The position numbers and the translations under genes are program-made. Under the pieces are notes generated by a model. It saw only the letters and a list, made by a program, of their open reading frames with translations, searched no databases and was not told where the DNA came from. From Microdochium bolleyi (taxonomy: Eukaryota > Ascomycota > Sordariomycetes > Xylariales > Microdochiaceae): 64,000 bases of DNA. Location of the stretch: contig KQ964259.1 in the NCBI GenBank assembly GCA_001566295.1, forward strand, positions 1 to 64,000, given 5' to 3'. Shown here piece after piece: positions 45,338 through 56,688 of this stretch; the stretch's first letter is position 1; each line of letters opens with the position of its first letter.

Positions 45338-46763
45338 TCACTCGGCGCCCCCTGTCGTGTGCAAGGGGTCGGCCGCAGGCGGAACGCTCTCAACCTGAAC
45401 TCCGCCACGCTTAGGATAACAGCTGTCGTGGAAGGGCAGACACCACCCCCCCTCGTGCTCCGGGGTGCCCATCCACGTGCGCAACAGGTACCGCGGCGGC
45501 GCGGGCGGCTCGGCGTCGACAAACCCCGTCCGGCTATGCAGCGTGTGCAGGCACGATACAAACTGCACGTCGCCAACCTCGCATTCGTACTCGAGCCCCA
45601 GCTTCTGGCTCGTCAACTCGAGCACCTCCATTGCCTCCCTTTGTGCGGCCGTCAGCCCCGGGATCAGCCCCCTGTCGCTGAACCGCGAGAGCGACGTGAC
45701 AAAGTTGGGGTCCCATTTCAAGAACACGCGCTCCTGGCCTCCCGGCTCCATCATGAAGACGGGCCCGCGGATCCACGGCTCCTGGCCGTCCGTCGTCTCG
45801 CCCTTGCGGTCCACGTACCAGATGGGCGACGCAAGCGTCTCGGCCACGTCGGGCCGCTCCGAGATCAGCGCGTTCCACACGGCATGTGCCGACGCGCATC
45901 CGGACGCCCCTCCGCTCGCGGCCGGTGCGCAGAAGAGCAGGCCGACAATATCGGTCTCGTCGGTATGGTACGGCTGACTGTATTGTTTTTGTGCGCATGT
46001 AAGCAGAGGCTAGCCAGGATGGATGTTGTGGGTGGAATGGGGGGCTCTGAGGTTCAGGGGTGAAGGGGTACGAGTGCCGGAATCCACTTACGGCGCATTG
46101 GTGGCCGAGATCTTGACTTTGTCGAGGTGGTTGACCCAGTCGGCGCCCTGGTCGGTGATGTGGCCAAGGTGCAGGCCCAGCTTGTTCTGTGACAAGAGGT
46201 ATCCAAGATGCGCCGAGAGGCCCATCATGGCCACGCCGGCGGCATGACGGCCCCATCGCTCGACGGGGAGCCCGCGTAGGACGACAAAGCCTCGGCCGTC
46301 AAGGACCTCGCGACGCGCCTGCTGCAGCAAGGGGGCGAATTTCGGCAGTCGGAAGCTGGCCTACGGATGTCGGCCCCTCGTTAAGGCTGTCGTTAGCCGG
46401 GCGGCCATGCAAGAAATCAAGCTCACTCAGGGGCATTCATGCACGTACCTTGCTGATGGTGGTAAGAGGCTTGCCAGACGCGGAAAAGTCCTGGACAGCC
46501 TGCCAGATCTCGTCCAGCTCATTCTTCTCCAAATTGTAGATCCACTCGTGTGACGAAGCTTGCATCTGCTGAGGAGTCCAAACCGTTGGTCCCTCAATCT
46601 TGCGTGGAAATTGCTCAAAAGGTCGGAGCTGGCTTTCGATGGGCGGGTGCTGGCCGCTGGTCCGCAACCCGTCCGCGAACACTTTGCGGTCCACAGGGGG
46701 CAGGCGTGGTAGGCCACCTGGCATCCCGCGGACGCTTGCCGTCACGTAGTCAGCAACAGCCAT
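45338..46763 (-). CDS. TauD/TfdA-family Fe(II)/2-oxoglutarate dioxygenase
   Basis: CDS: complement(join(45338..45977, 46092..46360, 46449..46763)), 407 residues. The upstream frame reaches 46868 but opens with GTG, so the ATG at 46763 (MAVADYVTASVRG) is chosen. Introns of 114 and 88 bp have GTAAGT/GTACGT donors and keep the frame. Metal-binding facial triad: His199 and Asp201 in YHTDETD, His342 in LHTLHSRTGF. Arg361 in PPRYLLRTW fits the 2-oxoglutarate carboxylate anchor. N-terminal marks are GRGFVVLRGLPVERW and GYLLSQNKLG. Members hydroxylate small substrates, releasing sulfite from taurine-type sulfonates or oxidising secondary metabolites and amino-acid derivatives. The substrate is unknown. 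The overlapping plus-strand frame 45116-46063 is a shadow. Confidence 0.9.
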
Positions 46764-46868
46764 TCTGCTATGCTTGAGGTACAGAGAGAAGTCTCCGACG
46801 TTCGGCCGATTCTCAAGGAAGAGGAGTTGTGCCTGCTGCTTCAAAGAAGGGAGCTCGTTCCGTGGCAC

Positions 46869-47633
46869 TTGAAGCCTAGAAACTGACTCGGAGACTGGAC
46901 GAATGTGGAATCATAAATAGGGCACAGCGTTTCAATCTTGTACACGCGTTCGAGGCCTCCAAAAGAAAGGGAAAAGAGGGTTACTTGGTGCAGGGAGGTG
47001 GTGCGGCCTCACCTCATGCAGTTGCATTTAGGCCGCGCGGGCAAGATGACCCTGGGATGCGCAGCGTAATCGGTGCACAGCCTGCAGGAAGCATGCGGCA
47101 TAGAGGAGAGTATGGAGATCTACGTGCGTTCTTACAATAGTCTTTAGTAACACGAGTCTGGCGAGTGTTGGCCGCGTCAGGCAAGCCCAGGTCTCGTGGA
47201 CTCTGGCGTAATCAAATACGTCAGGGTGAACCAGCAGGCCGGTTCTTGAATAGAAAACATGGCGAGATAACACCCATAATCTTGCGAATTCGCCAATACA
47301 GCTCGACGGTTGGCCAGACCTCTTCAGACCCAGATATTCTCCATTATCAACCATCTGCAGCCTTTTGATATGCTTCCAAGGGTGCGGGAAAATGCCACGA
47401 CCGGTGCCATCTCCCCCTTATCAAGACAGTCTTGTACAAGCTTTGGATGCCTTGTCTCCTGCAGACATCATCCAATCCCAAGTAAGTTTTACTACTTTCT
47501 TTTTCAGAGTTACAAGGGAAGAGAATGGTCACCTCTGATAGCTTCAATTCTTCCGTGTACTGTCCCCTGCCACAGAGCTAATCTTTAATTATTCGCTCAT
47601 GACTAGCGGCTACTCTCGTCATTCACAAATTTC
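46869..47633. other. Intergenic region
   Basis: No gene-like frame. The start of the next gene probably lies in or just after this stretch. Confidence 0.45.
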
Positions 47634-49302
47634 TTGGCCCGGGGGTCAACTCATGACGTCTCGGCTCTGCTTCACGCAGCAGGCAGGGCAGCCCATAGAT
47701 CGCAGAATGCAGGAATCTCAGCCAGCCAAGACAAGTCTGCAAGGGCGTCGACACCGCATGGGCCAAGCACCAACCGCAGCAGTTCCTCGACGGTATCGGA
47801 GAACGTGCTCGACCCCATCACGACACCGAAGGACATTCAGCTCAGCGCACGCAAGGGCAGCGGCGGCAGCATCGGCAATATGTCCCTACTGCAGACCGAA
47901 GATCCTCTGCGCATGGCTTCGATTTTCTTCCGCGCCCGTGTCCCTACTAAGCAGCGAATCATCGGCCTGCTGCGGGTCACGGAAGGCATCCTCAAGGCTC
48001 CGAAACACCCAGCCTCCTTCTATCGCGACCTCTGGTCAAGACAAAGCCCCGACATCTGGACCAGCGGCAGTGGGTGCAGCATTGCCACCTCGACCAAGTC
48101 GCGCTTGTCACGGCTATTCCGAGGGATGAAGATAATAGAGCGGGAGAGCGACCGGTTTGCAAGTGCCACACGGCTTTCGCTCATGTTCCTCGCCCACGAC
48201 ATTGACGTCATCAAGGACCAAGACTGGGAGCTCGACCAGGGCCAAAGCAGACAGAACGCTGCCGTCCAGTTTGTCGCACGACAACTCGCCGTAGATCCGG
48301 GAGAGATCAAGAAAGAGTGGCGGCGGGGCCGCAACTACATGAAACTCCTCATGACGTTTGGCCCGGCTTCCCTGCTGGAGCTTGGTAATGGAGTCAACTG
48401 GTAGTGAGTATATTGCATACTATTTCGTCTATCTCGTCACTGCAGACTCCTCCTGTGTCTCTCAATACCCCCTTTCCGTGAACTCCCATCCATTGGAAGC
48501 TGGCTGATCCCATAACTAAGCAACCCCGAACTCACCGAACAGCTGGGAGAAAGCACTGACAAAGGAAGATGTAATCGTATTTACAGACTTCCTCAGACAA
48601 GAGTAAATGCTGCTTCCCCATTTCACAATCAGTTTATTTCTTTCAGCAGAAGGAAGGCTAATGGTATCGTGACTTTGTCTCCTTCACCCCCATTTTAGAC
48701 TACCATGCCTGAGCTCACGCATAGAAGAGCTCAACGAGGCTGCCGGCGACATGGTCATGTCGGGCATGACAGCTTACGGGTGGAAGCGTGAAGAGGTCAT
48801 GAATACAGACTCGCGCCTGCGCAACGCATTGGTGTTACACTGTCCGAAGACCTGCGGAGACACCTCTTCCTCATCCTCTTTACCACCCCACCCGTATGCA
48901 ACTCCGACAGTGACAACGATGACAGCGATGGAGACGGCCACAACGTTGCCGATAGCGACGATGACGACCCCGGGAACCTTTGCCCCTTTTCATGAGCCAA
49001 TTTGCTACGACGAAAACATGAGGCTGCATCTGGACGACTTGGACATGATCGACAACGTATCGTGCTGTACGCAACAGCCTGGGTGGGGAGGCGAAGAGGG
49101 TATGGATGACAGCAGTGCTTTACCGCCAACTTCATTTATGGAGAATGTCATGCATGGATCAGATCCTGAAGTGCCGCCACTACCCCAGCTGTCCTGGGAG
49201 CCGGACTGGGCAGGCTGCTTGGTGACTCCGGCAGAGGCCCAGGCTTACATGTCATGGCCAACTTTGGACCAGGAAGGACAATTTAATAGCATGATTACAT
49301 GA
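47634..49302 (+). CDS. Orphan protein, at least three exons, start unresolved
   Basis: Proposed coding segments: 47634..48400, 48543..48602, 48699..49302. The two introns keep the frame: GTAGTG to GAACAG, and GTAAAT to TTTTAG after a polypyrimidine tract. The middle exon (WEKALTKEDVIVFTDFLRQE) bridges otherwise unrelated frames, and the third opens with LSSRIEELNEAAGDMV. The first frame opens at TTG, so the true start is further upstream in another exon or at an internal Met. It is a soluble protein with a basic helical core (RLSRLFRGMKIIERESDRFASATRLSLM) and a Thr/Met-rich, acidic C-terminus. No domain recognised. Confidence 0.5.
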
Positions 49303-49942
49303 ACGCGTGCTTCTGTAATACGCGGGAAAACGCTCTATGCGTTGTATCCATTCCATATATACAAAGACAGAAAGGAACACGGACAGAGTTGATATACTGC
49401 TGGCTCTGAAAACTCAGTTTGAGGAGAATCACTCTGCTGCCCTGCAGTTAGAATCTTTGTCTGAGGCCTATAGTATGGCCAAAATGGGATTCTCAGCCGA
49501 TAAACGCCAAATCAAAAAGCTTTTAGCCATGCAAAATGACTGTCGAACATACTGCGCTTATTTCACAACAACGCTTTCGAGCTATGCTTATCTACCAGAT
49601 TTCCTACTGGGATATTGAGCTGACGAATTTAGAGTGCCTTTGTGCCTTATCTCGTTCAAATCAAATCACATTAGAGACGGCCCCTCTTCCCTTGGTGGGA
49701 GGTCGGAGACTACACGGACGCTAATGGGAGAATCGTCGACAGGACTGTGTCGATCTCATTCGTGTATTTAAACTCTGACCATTTGTCTGAAAACCCATTA
49801 CCCTCTTTCTCATGTATGCTCGACTCCTGTATCACACGAGACCTTCTGCGAAGATCACATCGTCCTTGCCTACAGGAGAACGATAACAGGCAACCCACAA
49901 AGCCAGACAATCACATCAAGACCAGCTCTCGACACCCGCATC
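49303..49942. other. Intergenic region upstream of the glutamate decarboxylase gene
   Basis: No convincing gene. Confidence 0.5.
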
Positions 49943-51789
49943 ATGGATATACCTGCCACAAACGGAAACCGGTTCAGGCTCCCGGAAAACATTGTGTGCG
50001 TATCCCTTGTCACGCCTTCCATACTTCCAATCTTGCGCTTCACTATCATCCGCCCTTGGCTCCCCATCCATCAAGACAAACTCTGGTACGGGGCTCGAAA
50101 CATTAACAAGATATCCTTTTTCTAACCCCCATGCTATCCAACCCACACAGCTCGTCCGAAATCGCAGCACACCAGGTCCGTAACGAAGTGCGCCAGGACC
50201 ACCAACCATGCTTCAACCTCGCCACGTTCAACTCGACTTACATGGAGCCAGCAGCCGAGGATCTGATCCTCGAGGGCCTGGCCAAAAACCTGGTCGACCC
50301 GCGCGCGTACCCCTCCATCATGAAGATGGAGCGGCGGTGCGTGGAGATGATCTCAGATCTGTTCCACGCGCCGGCCGCATTTGGAGTCGGGACCGTGGGG
50401 AGCTCCGAGGCTGCGATGCTGGCGACATTGGCGCTGAAGGCGCGCTGGGCGGAGAAGGTGAAAAAGAAAAAGAAGATGAGCAAAAAGACACTTGCCGGAC
50501 ACGCTACAACCATCACAGCTGCGGCGAGACCCAATCTCATCCTCAGTTCTGCCGCCCACGTCTGCTGGATCAAAGCCGGGTTGTATTTTGACGTCGAGAT
50601 CGTAACGGTGCCTTGCTCGGAGGACCGGCTCGTGCTTGATCCACGCGCGGCAGTGGATCACGTGGATGAGGGAACTATTGGGATATGCTGTATTCTGTAA
50701 GTTCTTGGGATTCAAGCACTTTCACGCACGCCCACGCTTGCATCCACGCCTAAGCTCGCACGAGCATATGGCCTGTTGCCTTTGTGTGTGGGCATCGAAT
50801 TATCATGGAACCCTCCCTGCTGAAAAAAATGTATAGTGGCACCACATACACTGGGGAGTTCGACAATGTTAAAAAAGTCAACGACCTGTTGCTCGAGCGC
50901 GGTCTCGATGTTCCCATACACGTTGATGCAGCCAGTGGAGGCTTCGTCGCCCCCTTCACGACGCCAGAGACACAATGGGACTTTCGCTTGCAGCAGGTAC
51001 GTCACTGGACTTCACATAGATTGGCTTGACGACAAAACAGGGGTTCGGAGGCCCATCGTTTCTTTTCAGCAACCAGGCGGGAGAACAGACTGCTTACTCA
51101 ACTCACCTTTCAGGTCGCTTCGATCAACGTTTCGGGGCACAAGTATGGCCTGGTTTATCCGGGAATCGGCTGGTTACTGTGGCGCTCAGCAGATTATTTC
51201 CAAAAGCTCACGTTCCAGCTGTCCTACCTTGGAGCACAGCAAGAGTCATGCACCCTGAATTTCTCGAGGTCTTCATCTCATGTCATTGCACAGTACTGTA
51301 AGTGATTCACTACCTGGAACGGGAGAAGATGAAAGAGGGCAGTACTTCTCCTCCAGAGAGAGGAAAGGAATTCGAGAGGGAGAAGATACCAAGAGCTTTC
51401 AATAACAATTCTAACCACCCGCTCGCACTCCAGACCAATTCATTCGTCTGGGTAGAGACGGTTACTCCCAGGTCATGCAGAAACTGATGCAGACTGCGAG
51501 ACACCTCACACAGCAACTCCGCATGCTCGGCTTTGTGATACTGAGTAAGCCCGATGCCGGCCTACCTGTCGTGGCGTTTCGACTCGAACACGCGCACAGA
51601 CTGCCATATGACGAGCACATGCTGTCGGCCGAGCTCAAGCGGAGGAATTGGCTTGTGCCAGCGTATGCAATGCCCGGTGGAGTCGAAAGAACTAGTATGA
51701 TGCGCGTCGTGTGCAGGCTGGATCTTACACAGCTCATGTGTGATCAATTCATCAGGGACTTGGAGGCTTCTCTCGTAAAGTTGGGGTAA
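49943..51789 (+). CDS. Glutamate decarboxylase family protein (PLP-dependent), short form
   Basis: CDS: join(49943..49995, 50151..50696, 50837..50996, 51114..51297, 51434..51789), 432 residues. All junctions keep the frame and fall inside conserved GAD blocks. Conserved parts are NLATFNSTYMEP, RCVEMISDLFHAP, GSSEAAML, HVDAASGGFVAPF with its PLP-binding Asp, and NVSGHKYGLVYPG with the Schiff-base Lys263. The C-terminal domain follows (GLPVVAFRLEH...LKRRNWLVPAYAMP). GADs convert glutamate to GABA and CO2 in the cytosol. Oddities: the protein is about 80-130 residues shorter than typical fungal GADs, mainly at both ends. A Lys-rich insert (KVKKKKKMSKK) sits after ARWAE. The phosphate loop reads GVGTVGSSEA, two residues shorter than the usual GTSTVGSSEA. 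It may have changed specificity. It is convergent with HIS5. Confidence 0.9.
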
Positions 51790-51877
51790 AGATTATGGAC
51801 GCGCGGTTTCGAACAAATCTGCGGGTTTTCCATTCGCATCTCAGTCTCGGGTTCCTATCTTTCAAACACAACAGATT

Positions 51878-53239
51878 TTATGCCACCTTCAAAGCATGCA
51901 GCTCTTCGAGGCCTTCACGGATTGAAGTTAATACGGCATCCACCTCGTTCCGCGAGCCAATTGCGATCCTGAGGCAACCCTCGCAGCCGTGCTCGTAGCC
52001 ACGATACCCCACTAGGATCTGCGACCTTGTCTCCATGTGATTAGCCAGATACTGTGCCACTGAGTTGTCTGGTACACCCCCGAGGTCCTCTGGCTTGTCC
52101 AGAAATCTGACCAGTACAAAGCTCGTGTGCTCACCACCCAGGATGCGATCAACGGCGGGCATCTCAGCAAGACCCTTTCGGAGCCTCTCGCTCTGTTCTG
52201 CCATCTTCTTTACGTTGCCTTCCATGAGAGAAATCCCTGCTGGCTGGAGAGCGTTCTTTGCCAGCGCAATCGTGGATGCAGAGAGGTTGAAAGGGTTCTT
52301 GACATTGTTGAGCACCCTGGATATCTCTGGCTGAGCAAAGATGGCGCCCAGACGGATACCCGCAAGCCCGAACGCTTTGCTCAACGTCTGGATCACGACG
52401 AGGTTCGGCCAGTGCGTGACCTTGGGCGCGAAGCTGGTCCCCGGTGGCGCGAAGTCGACATACGCCTCGTCCACGACGACGATCCCGTTCCAGCCCGAGA
52501 GATCGAGGATATCGGTGATATCAGTCGCAGGGAGTAAGTTGCCTGCAGGATTGCCAGGCGAGCAGAGAAATACAACCTTGATGCAAGGATCCTGCGCCAA
52601 AGCGGTCTTGATGTCCTTGGCCCGAAGAGCAAAGTTGTCGTCGGCGTCTAGGTGGACTTGCACTACTTTGTTGTCGTTGATTGAGGCAAAGGTATGATAG
52701 ATGCCGTACGTGGGAGGGGTGATAAGAATCTTGTCTCTGCCAGGCGTGCAGAAGGCTCGAATGACCACATCGATTGCCTCGTCGGCGCCGACGCAGAGGG
52801 TGACGTTCTCTGCCCCCAGCTGCGTGCTGCACTGGTCGTCGTTTCGAAACTCGCAGAACATCTGCTTCAGCTTTGTCTGATTTCTAACGTACAATCGTTA
52901 GTGACCAAAGTTGACCATCGGTGGTCGCCTATCAATTGGATTGCCGAGCGTACAGGTCTGGGTAACGGTTCATCTTCAAGGTCTGAGCACCGAGGTCGCC
53001 GTTACAGCCCGATGCAGCATCATCTTTCGTGATGCTTGGGCCGAACGGATTCTCATTTGCATCGAGAAGGGTCATGGCCTCGTTGTCGGGATACTGACTA
53101 GCACGGAGATGTTAGCCCAAGGCAGACACAATGCGCCGATAACAAAGTTGACGAAGACTTACCATCTGGGTGTAGTGTAGAGCGGCAGGTCAATGACATT
53201 TGGTCGGGCGCATTTACGCACATCAAATGGTTGAGGCAT
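51878..53239 (-). CDS. HIS5: Histidinol-phosphate aminotransferase
   Basis: CDS: complement(join(51878..52883, 52954..53097, 53163..53239)), 408 residues. The introns (65 and 70 bp) keep the frame and give the family landmarks. These are LLDANENPFGPS near the N-terminus, NRYPDL, then VGADEAIDVVIRAFC, FLCSPGNPAGN, VVDEAYVDF (Asp212 and Tyr215) and the PLP-lysine block TLSKAFGLAGIRLG with Lys243. The C-terminal domain ends GCLRIAIGSRNEVDAVL with the conserved substrate-binding Arg. It transfers the amino group from glutamate to imidazole-acetol phosphate in histidine biosynthesis (cytosol). Length is normal for fungi. The gene ends 88 bp from the stop of the convergent glutamate decarboxylase gene. 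Confidence 0.96.
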
Positions 53240-54291
53240 GTTTCCAGCCCGGAGCAAACTGGATAGAGTCGGTTTTTTGTATTTTCGTGCCCTCAAAATC
53301 CCGAGTTTTGTGGCGAAATCTCATAAAGGAAGCAGCAAGTTGAACAAATCATGGTTTCGAGAGGTACTGCCAGCTGAGGAGAATGACACCTTATATAGTG
53401 AATCAGATGACTAGAAGGCGAGGAGAAAGCCACCAACAGACTCGTTTAGACATCGAAAATGAGAAACCATACTCTATGGACTGCAGTCATTACCATGACG
53501 CGGAATGAACATACCCGGACCCACCTATCAGGCGGCTGCTCTGCTGAGTGTCGTTGTCGCTGGATATATGTATCGGCGATCCTTGGAGTTGTTGTAGCCA
53601 GAGGTGGTTGGATTTCTTGCGGTCCTAGCGCAGACAAGGCTCTCTCCGAGCGATTGGGTAAGCCTGCTACGCTCCATCTCATCGAAGAGATCGGGTCAAG
53701 CTCGATCACCTCTGACAAAGGAGACATAAAGCAGACGAGACAGTCAATAGAAACACCTCTTCAAATATCTCACGCGCTCGACAGCTGCTTGCGGCACGTC
53801 TGGGGCTTGATGAGCACTCCCTCATCTAAACCCCAGTCCTCGAGCTCTCCCGCCAGCCTGTGGAACGCAGAGTTCCACACCAGCCGTGTCATGACCAGCT
53901 TGAGGTCCAGATGCGCCAGCCTCTTGTCCCAGCAACCCCTCCTCACGCTGCTGAGCGACATCATCTGAACGAAGTCTGCATTGGAGCTGCATCTGGCCCT
54001 CCAAATGGAGCCACTCTAGGAGCCTTCTCTAAAACCACACCTCGCTACGCATAGTATCGAGCCACGAGTGCGGAAGGGCGCAGGGCCGAGTGCGGAGGCA
54101 GGAGATTTACTCGATGGTCTAGTCCAGATTTGAGCCAAGTCGGCGGATCCACACTTCACCATTCTTGGGGATACACTGGGCTATTCACTGCAAGGCACAA
54201 CATCCTCGATTGCAGTTATTTCAGTAAAAATGAGGCACTTGGCCATCGCCACACGACAAACGTCCAATTCCCTTCCTTTACCACCGAAACG
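53240..54291. other. Intergenic region
   Basis: 5' side of HIS5. Short ORFs on both strands, such as 53459-53968, lack motifs and support. Confidence 0.45.
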
Positions 54292-54816
54292 ATGCGATAC
54301 TTTTCCCGGTCGCCATTGAACCTTTCAAGACATTTCTTGAGCCGCAACATCAACAGACGCACCCCCTTCTTTCATCAAGCCTCTGCCCACCTGCTTTCCC
54401 CCTTTGTTCAAGAGCTCCGAGAACTTCGCACAACTCGATCGCAAGGTTCACCTCTTGAGAACCTCTCCCCGGCCGTGGTGGACAGCACCGGGGTACCCCC
54501 TCAGCACCAACACATTGCCGGCGTGGCCGATGTGGCTGCCCGCATTCTGGAGCAAGAGCCACGCTCGAACAAAGCAAGCTCCTCGTCCGAGAGCAATGGA
54601 GAGGACCCCGCCTATCTAACGAGCTATCCGACGCTGATTGTGAGCCATGACGATTGCGAGGATATCATCTGGCTTGTTCTCTTGTATCGTGCTGTACCCT
54701 CCGGTAACCAGGCTGTCGGGAACTGCCGGGGGGTGCCCAACGCCTGCTCGTATGTTTTCGAATTCCTCCCCCGCCAGGGGTCGCGGACCAGCCGCGAGTC
54801 AGACCCCCCATGCTGA
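54292..54816 (+). CDS. Hypothetical protein, weakly supported
   Basis: 174 residues from the ATG at 54292, within a frame open from 54130. The N-terminus (MRYFSRSPLNLSRHFLSRN) is Arg/Ser/Leu-rich with no acidic residues, like a mitochondrial presequence, but a prediction was not run. The middle is Ser/Glu-rich and disordered; no domain is recognised. The end (PRQGSRTSRESDPPC) looks like read-through of non-coding sequence, so a downstream intron may be missed. Confidence 0.3.
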   Translation: MRYFSRSPLNLSRHFLSRNINRRTPFFHQASAHLLSPFVQELRELRTTRSQGSPLENLSPAVVDSTGVPPQHQHIAGVADVAARILEQEPRSNKASSSSESNGEDPAYLTSYPTLIVSHDDCEDIIWLVLLYRAVPSGNQAVGNCRGVPNACSYVFEFLPRQGSRTSRESDPPC

Positions 54817-55140
54817 GAAAACGTGTGGCAGCAGGTACCAGGATCGAGGCATGGCCTGTGCCGCCGGCGCCGCGTGGTCTGATGCGATCAGTGACAGCGT
54901 AGTGGTCGTGCGGCCCAAAGGTTGACAGGGCCCTGACCTGGTTTGCAGATGCACCGTCGTCCGAACCCGTCGAGATTGAGGTCGGCATGGGCGGGAACCT
55001 GCACAACACGCGGACGGACCTGCCCTTGGGCACTACGATACTCACATAAAAGACAGGACGTATAGCATCCATCCTCGACTCTCCACGCACCTCCCGAGTC
55101 ACTCGCTTGCGGCCTGGTCTACCCTACCACAGACAACAGC

Positions 55141-56688
55141 ATGGCCACCAACACCACGGCCCCGGCCGCGGCAGCCGGCGCCTCCATCACCACTCACCAG
55201 GTCGTCATCGTCGGCGGCGGCATCACGGGCCTGACCTTGGCCGTCATGCTCCAGCAGCTCGGCGTCGATTACGTCCTCCTCGAGGCCTACTCCTCCGTCA
55301 CTCCACAGCTCGGTGCCAGCCTCGGCCTGTTTCCTAATGGCCTGCGCATCCTCGACCAGCTTGGCCTGCTTCCCGCTGTCGAGGCCGCTGCCGTGAACAC
55401 AGCCAACTGCACCTGGCGTGACTCCGGTCGGCGGGGGAAACGCATCATGGCCCGCGACGTCGGCTCCGTGGTCGCCGCGCGGCACGGCTACGCTCCCTGC
55501 TTCTTGTCGCGGCACCAGCTGGTCTGCATCCTCGAGGGCGCCGTCCGGGACAAAAAGCGCCTGCTGGTCAATGCAAAGGTCTCGAGGATCGACGATGCCG
55601 ACAACGAGGGTTGCGCGAGGGTATATACCACGGACGGCAGGGTGTTTGAGGCTCAGGTCGTCGTCGGCGCCGACGGCGTCAGGAGCTTGGTGCGGACCGA
55701 GATGTGGCGGCATGCCGAGGAGCGCGAGACCCAGGCGGCTACCGCATCCCAGCCGCACGAGATCACCACAAAGTCCTCGTCGTGGACGATACCGGCCTCG
55801 GACAAGGCGCCCGTTCCCTGCGAGCACGCCTGCCTCTTTGGCACTTCACGTCCCAAGGCTGGCATTGCCCCAGGTGACACAATAGCGGCCTGCGGCGACC
55901 GGGCTGCCGCCGGCCTGATGGGTGCGGCCTGCGGCGACGTCATGTTCTTCTGGTTCTGGACGCTCCCTCCCTCCAATAATAGCTGCCCCATCACCGACAT
56001 CCCGCGCGTCACTCCTGAGCAGGAGGCTCACGAGCGCGAGCGCTGCCGAGACGTTATTGTCACAGATGGAGGGGTCACTATGGGCCAGATCCTTGACGAC
56101 GTATATGGCACCCTAGGCGCCACTGTACTGCCCAACTTTGTCCTGGACCGCTGGTCTTCTGGCGGTCGTGTGGTGGTTATCGGCGACGCCGCGCACAAGT
56201 TCAACCCCCTTGTCGGCCAAGGGGGAAACAGCTGCATCGAGAGCTGTGCAGCACTGGTGAATCAGCTGCAGGCGCACGTCTTGCTTTCCTCGTGCTCGTC
56301 CTCTTCCGAGCCATTGCCTCGGCAGTGGGCTCTCGAGTCTCTAACGACCGCCTTCGCCGCGCTCGAGGCCGAGCGGGTGCCCCGCGTCCGCTCTATGGTC
56401 GACCAGTGCCAGGACGCCATGCACAAGACCGCCTGGGAGTCGTGGAAGCCCAGGGTGCTCCAGCGTTACATTGCTCCGCTGCTGCCGGTCAGCATCCTCG
56501 CCGACTTCCACAAGCCGATGCTCACGCCATCGCTGAGGCTCAAGGGCGCCGAATTTGCAGAGCCGTCTGTGCGGGAGCACAGTGTTCCGTGGGACGATGA
56601 GAAGGCTGATATGCCCAAGTTGCAGGACGTCCGGGAGAAGGGCACCGTAGTGGTGGCGAGTGCTCCTGTCGCAGCTGCTGCAGCCTAA
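55141..56688 (+). CDS. FAD-dependent monooxygenase (aromatic-hydroxylase class, PaxM-like)
   Basis: 515 residues, single exon, GC-rich. Class A flavoprotein monooxygenase with the three expected motifs: the dinucleotide-binding GGGITG at residues 25-30 after a beta strand, the DG motif VVVGADGVRS (Asp178-Gly179), and the GD motif VVVIGDAAHKFNPLVGQGGN (Gly348-Asp349). GASLGLFPNGLRILDQLG follows the FAD region as in fungal secondary-metabolism monooxygenases of the PaxM type. The C-terminus has a Pro/Val/Ala tail instead of a clear membrane anchor. It should hydroxylate or epoxidise an aromatic or prenylated substrate with NADPH and O2. No polyketide synthase, prenyltransferase or terpene cyclase is in the window, so a cluster role is not shown. 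Confidence 0.92.
   Translation: MATNTTAPAAAAGASITTHQVVIVGGGITGLTLAVMLQQLGVDYVLLEAYSSVTPQLGASLGLFPNGLRILDQLGLLPAVEAAAVNTANCTWRDSGRRGKRIMARDVGSVVAARHGYAPCFLSRHQLVCILEGAVRDKKRLLVNAKVSRIDDADNEGCARVYTTDGRVFEAQVVVGADGVRSLVRTEMWRHAEERETQAATASQPHEITTKSSSWTIPASDKAPVPCEHACLFGTSRPKAGIAPGDTIAACGDRAAAGLMGAACGDVMFFWFWTLPPSNNSCPITDIPRVTPEQEAHERERCRDVIVTDGGVTMGQILDDVYGTLGATVLPNFVLDRWSSGGRVVVIGDAAHKFNPLVGQGGNSCIESCAALVNQLQAHVLLSSCSSSSEPLPRQWALESLTTAFAALEAERVPRVRSMVDQCQDAMHKTAWESWKPRVLQRYIAPLLPVSILADFHKPMLTPSLRLKGAEFAEPSVREHSVPWDDEKADMPKLQDVREKGTVVVASAPVAAAAA

Noticed and set aside
45116..46063. 315-residue plus-strand ORF
   Set aside because: It overlaps the TauD-type dioxygenase on the other strand, has no motif, is Arg/Pro-rich as expected of an antisense GC-rich frame, and ignores the dioxygenase introns.
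53459..53968. 169-residue plus-strand ORF upstream of HIS5
   Set aside because: No motif, equal-length frames on the opposite strand, no splice context.
55099..55827. 242-residue minus-strand ORF opposite the FAD monooxygenase
   Set aside because: Antisense shadow of a GC-rich gene. No motif, Gly/Arg/Asp-rich composition.
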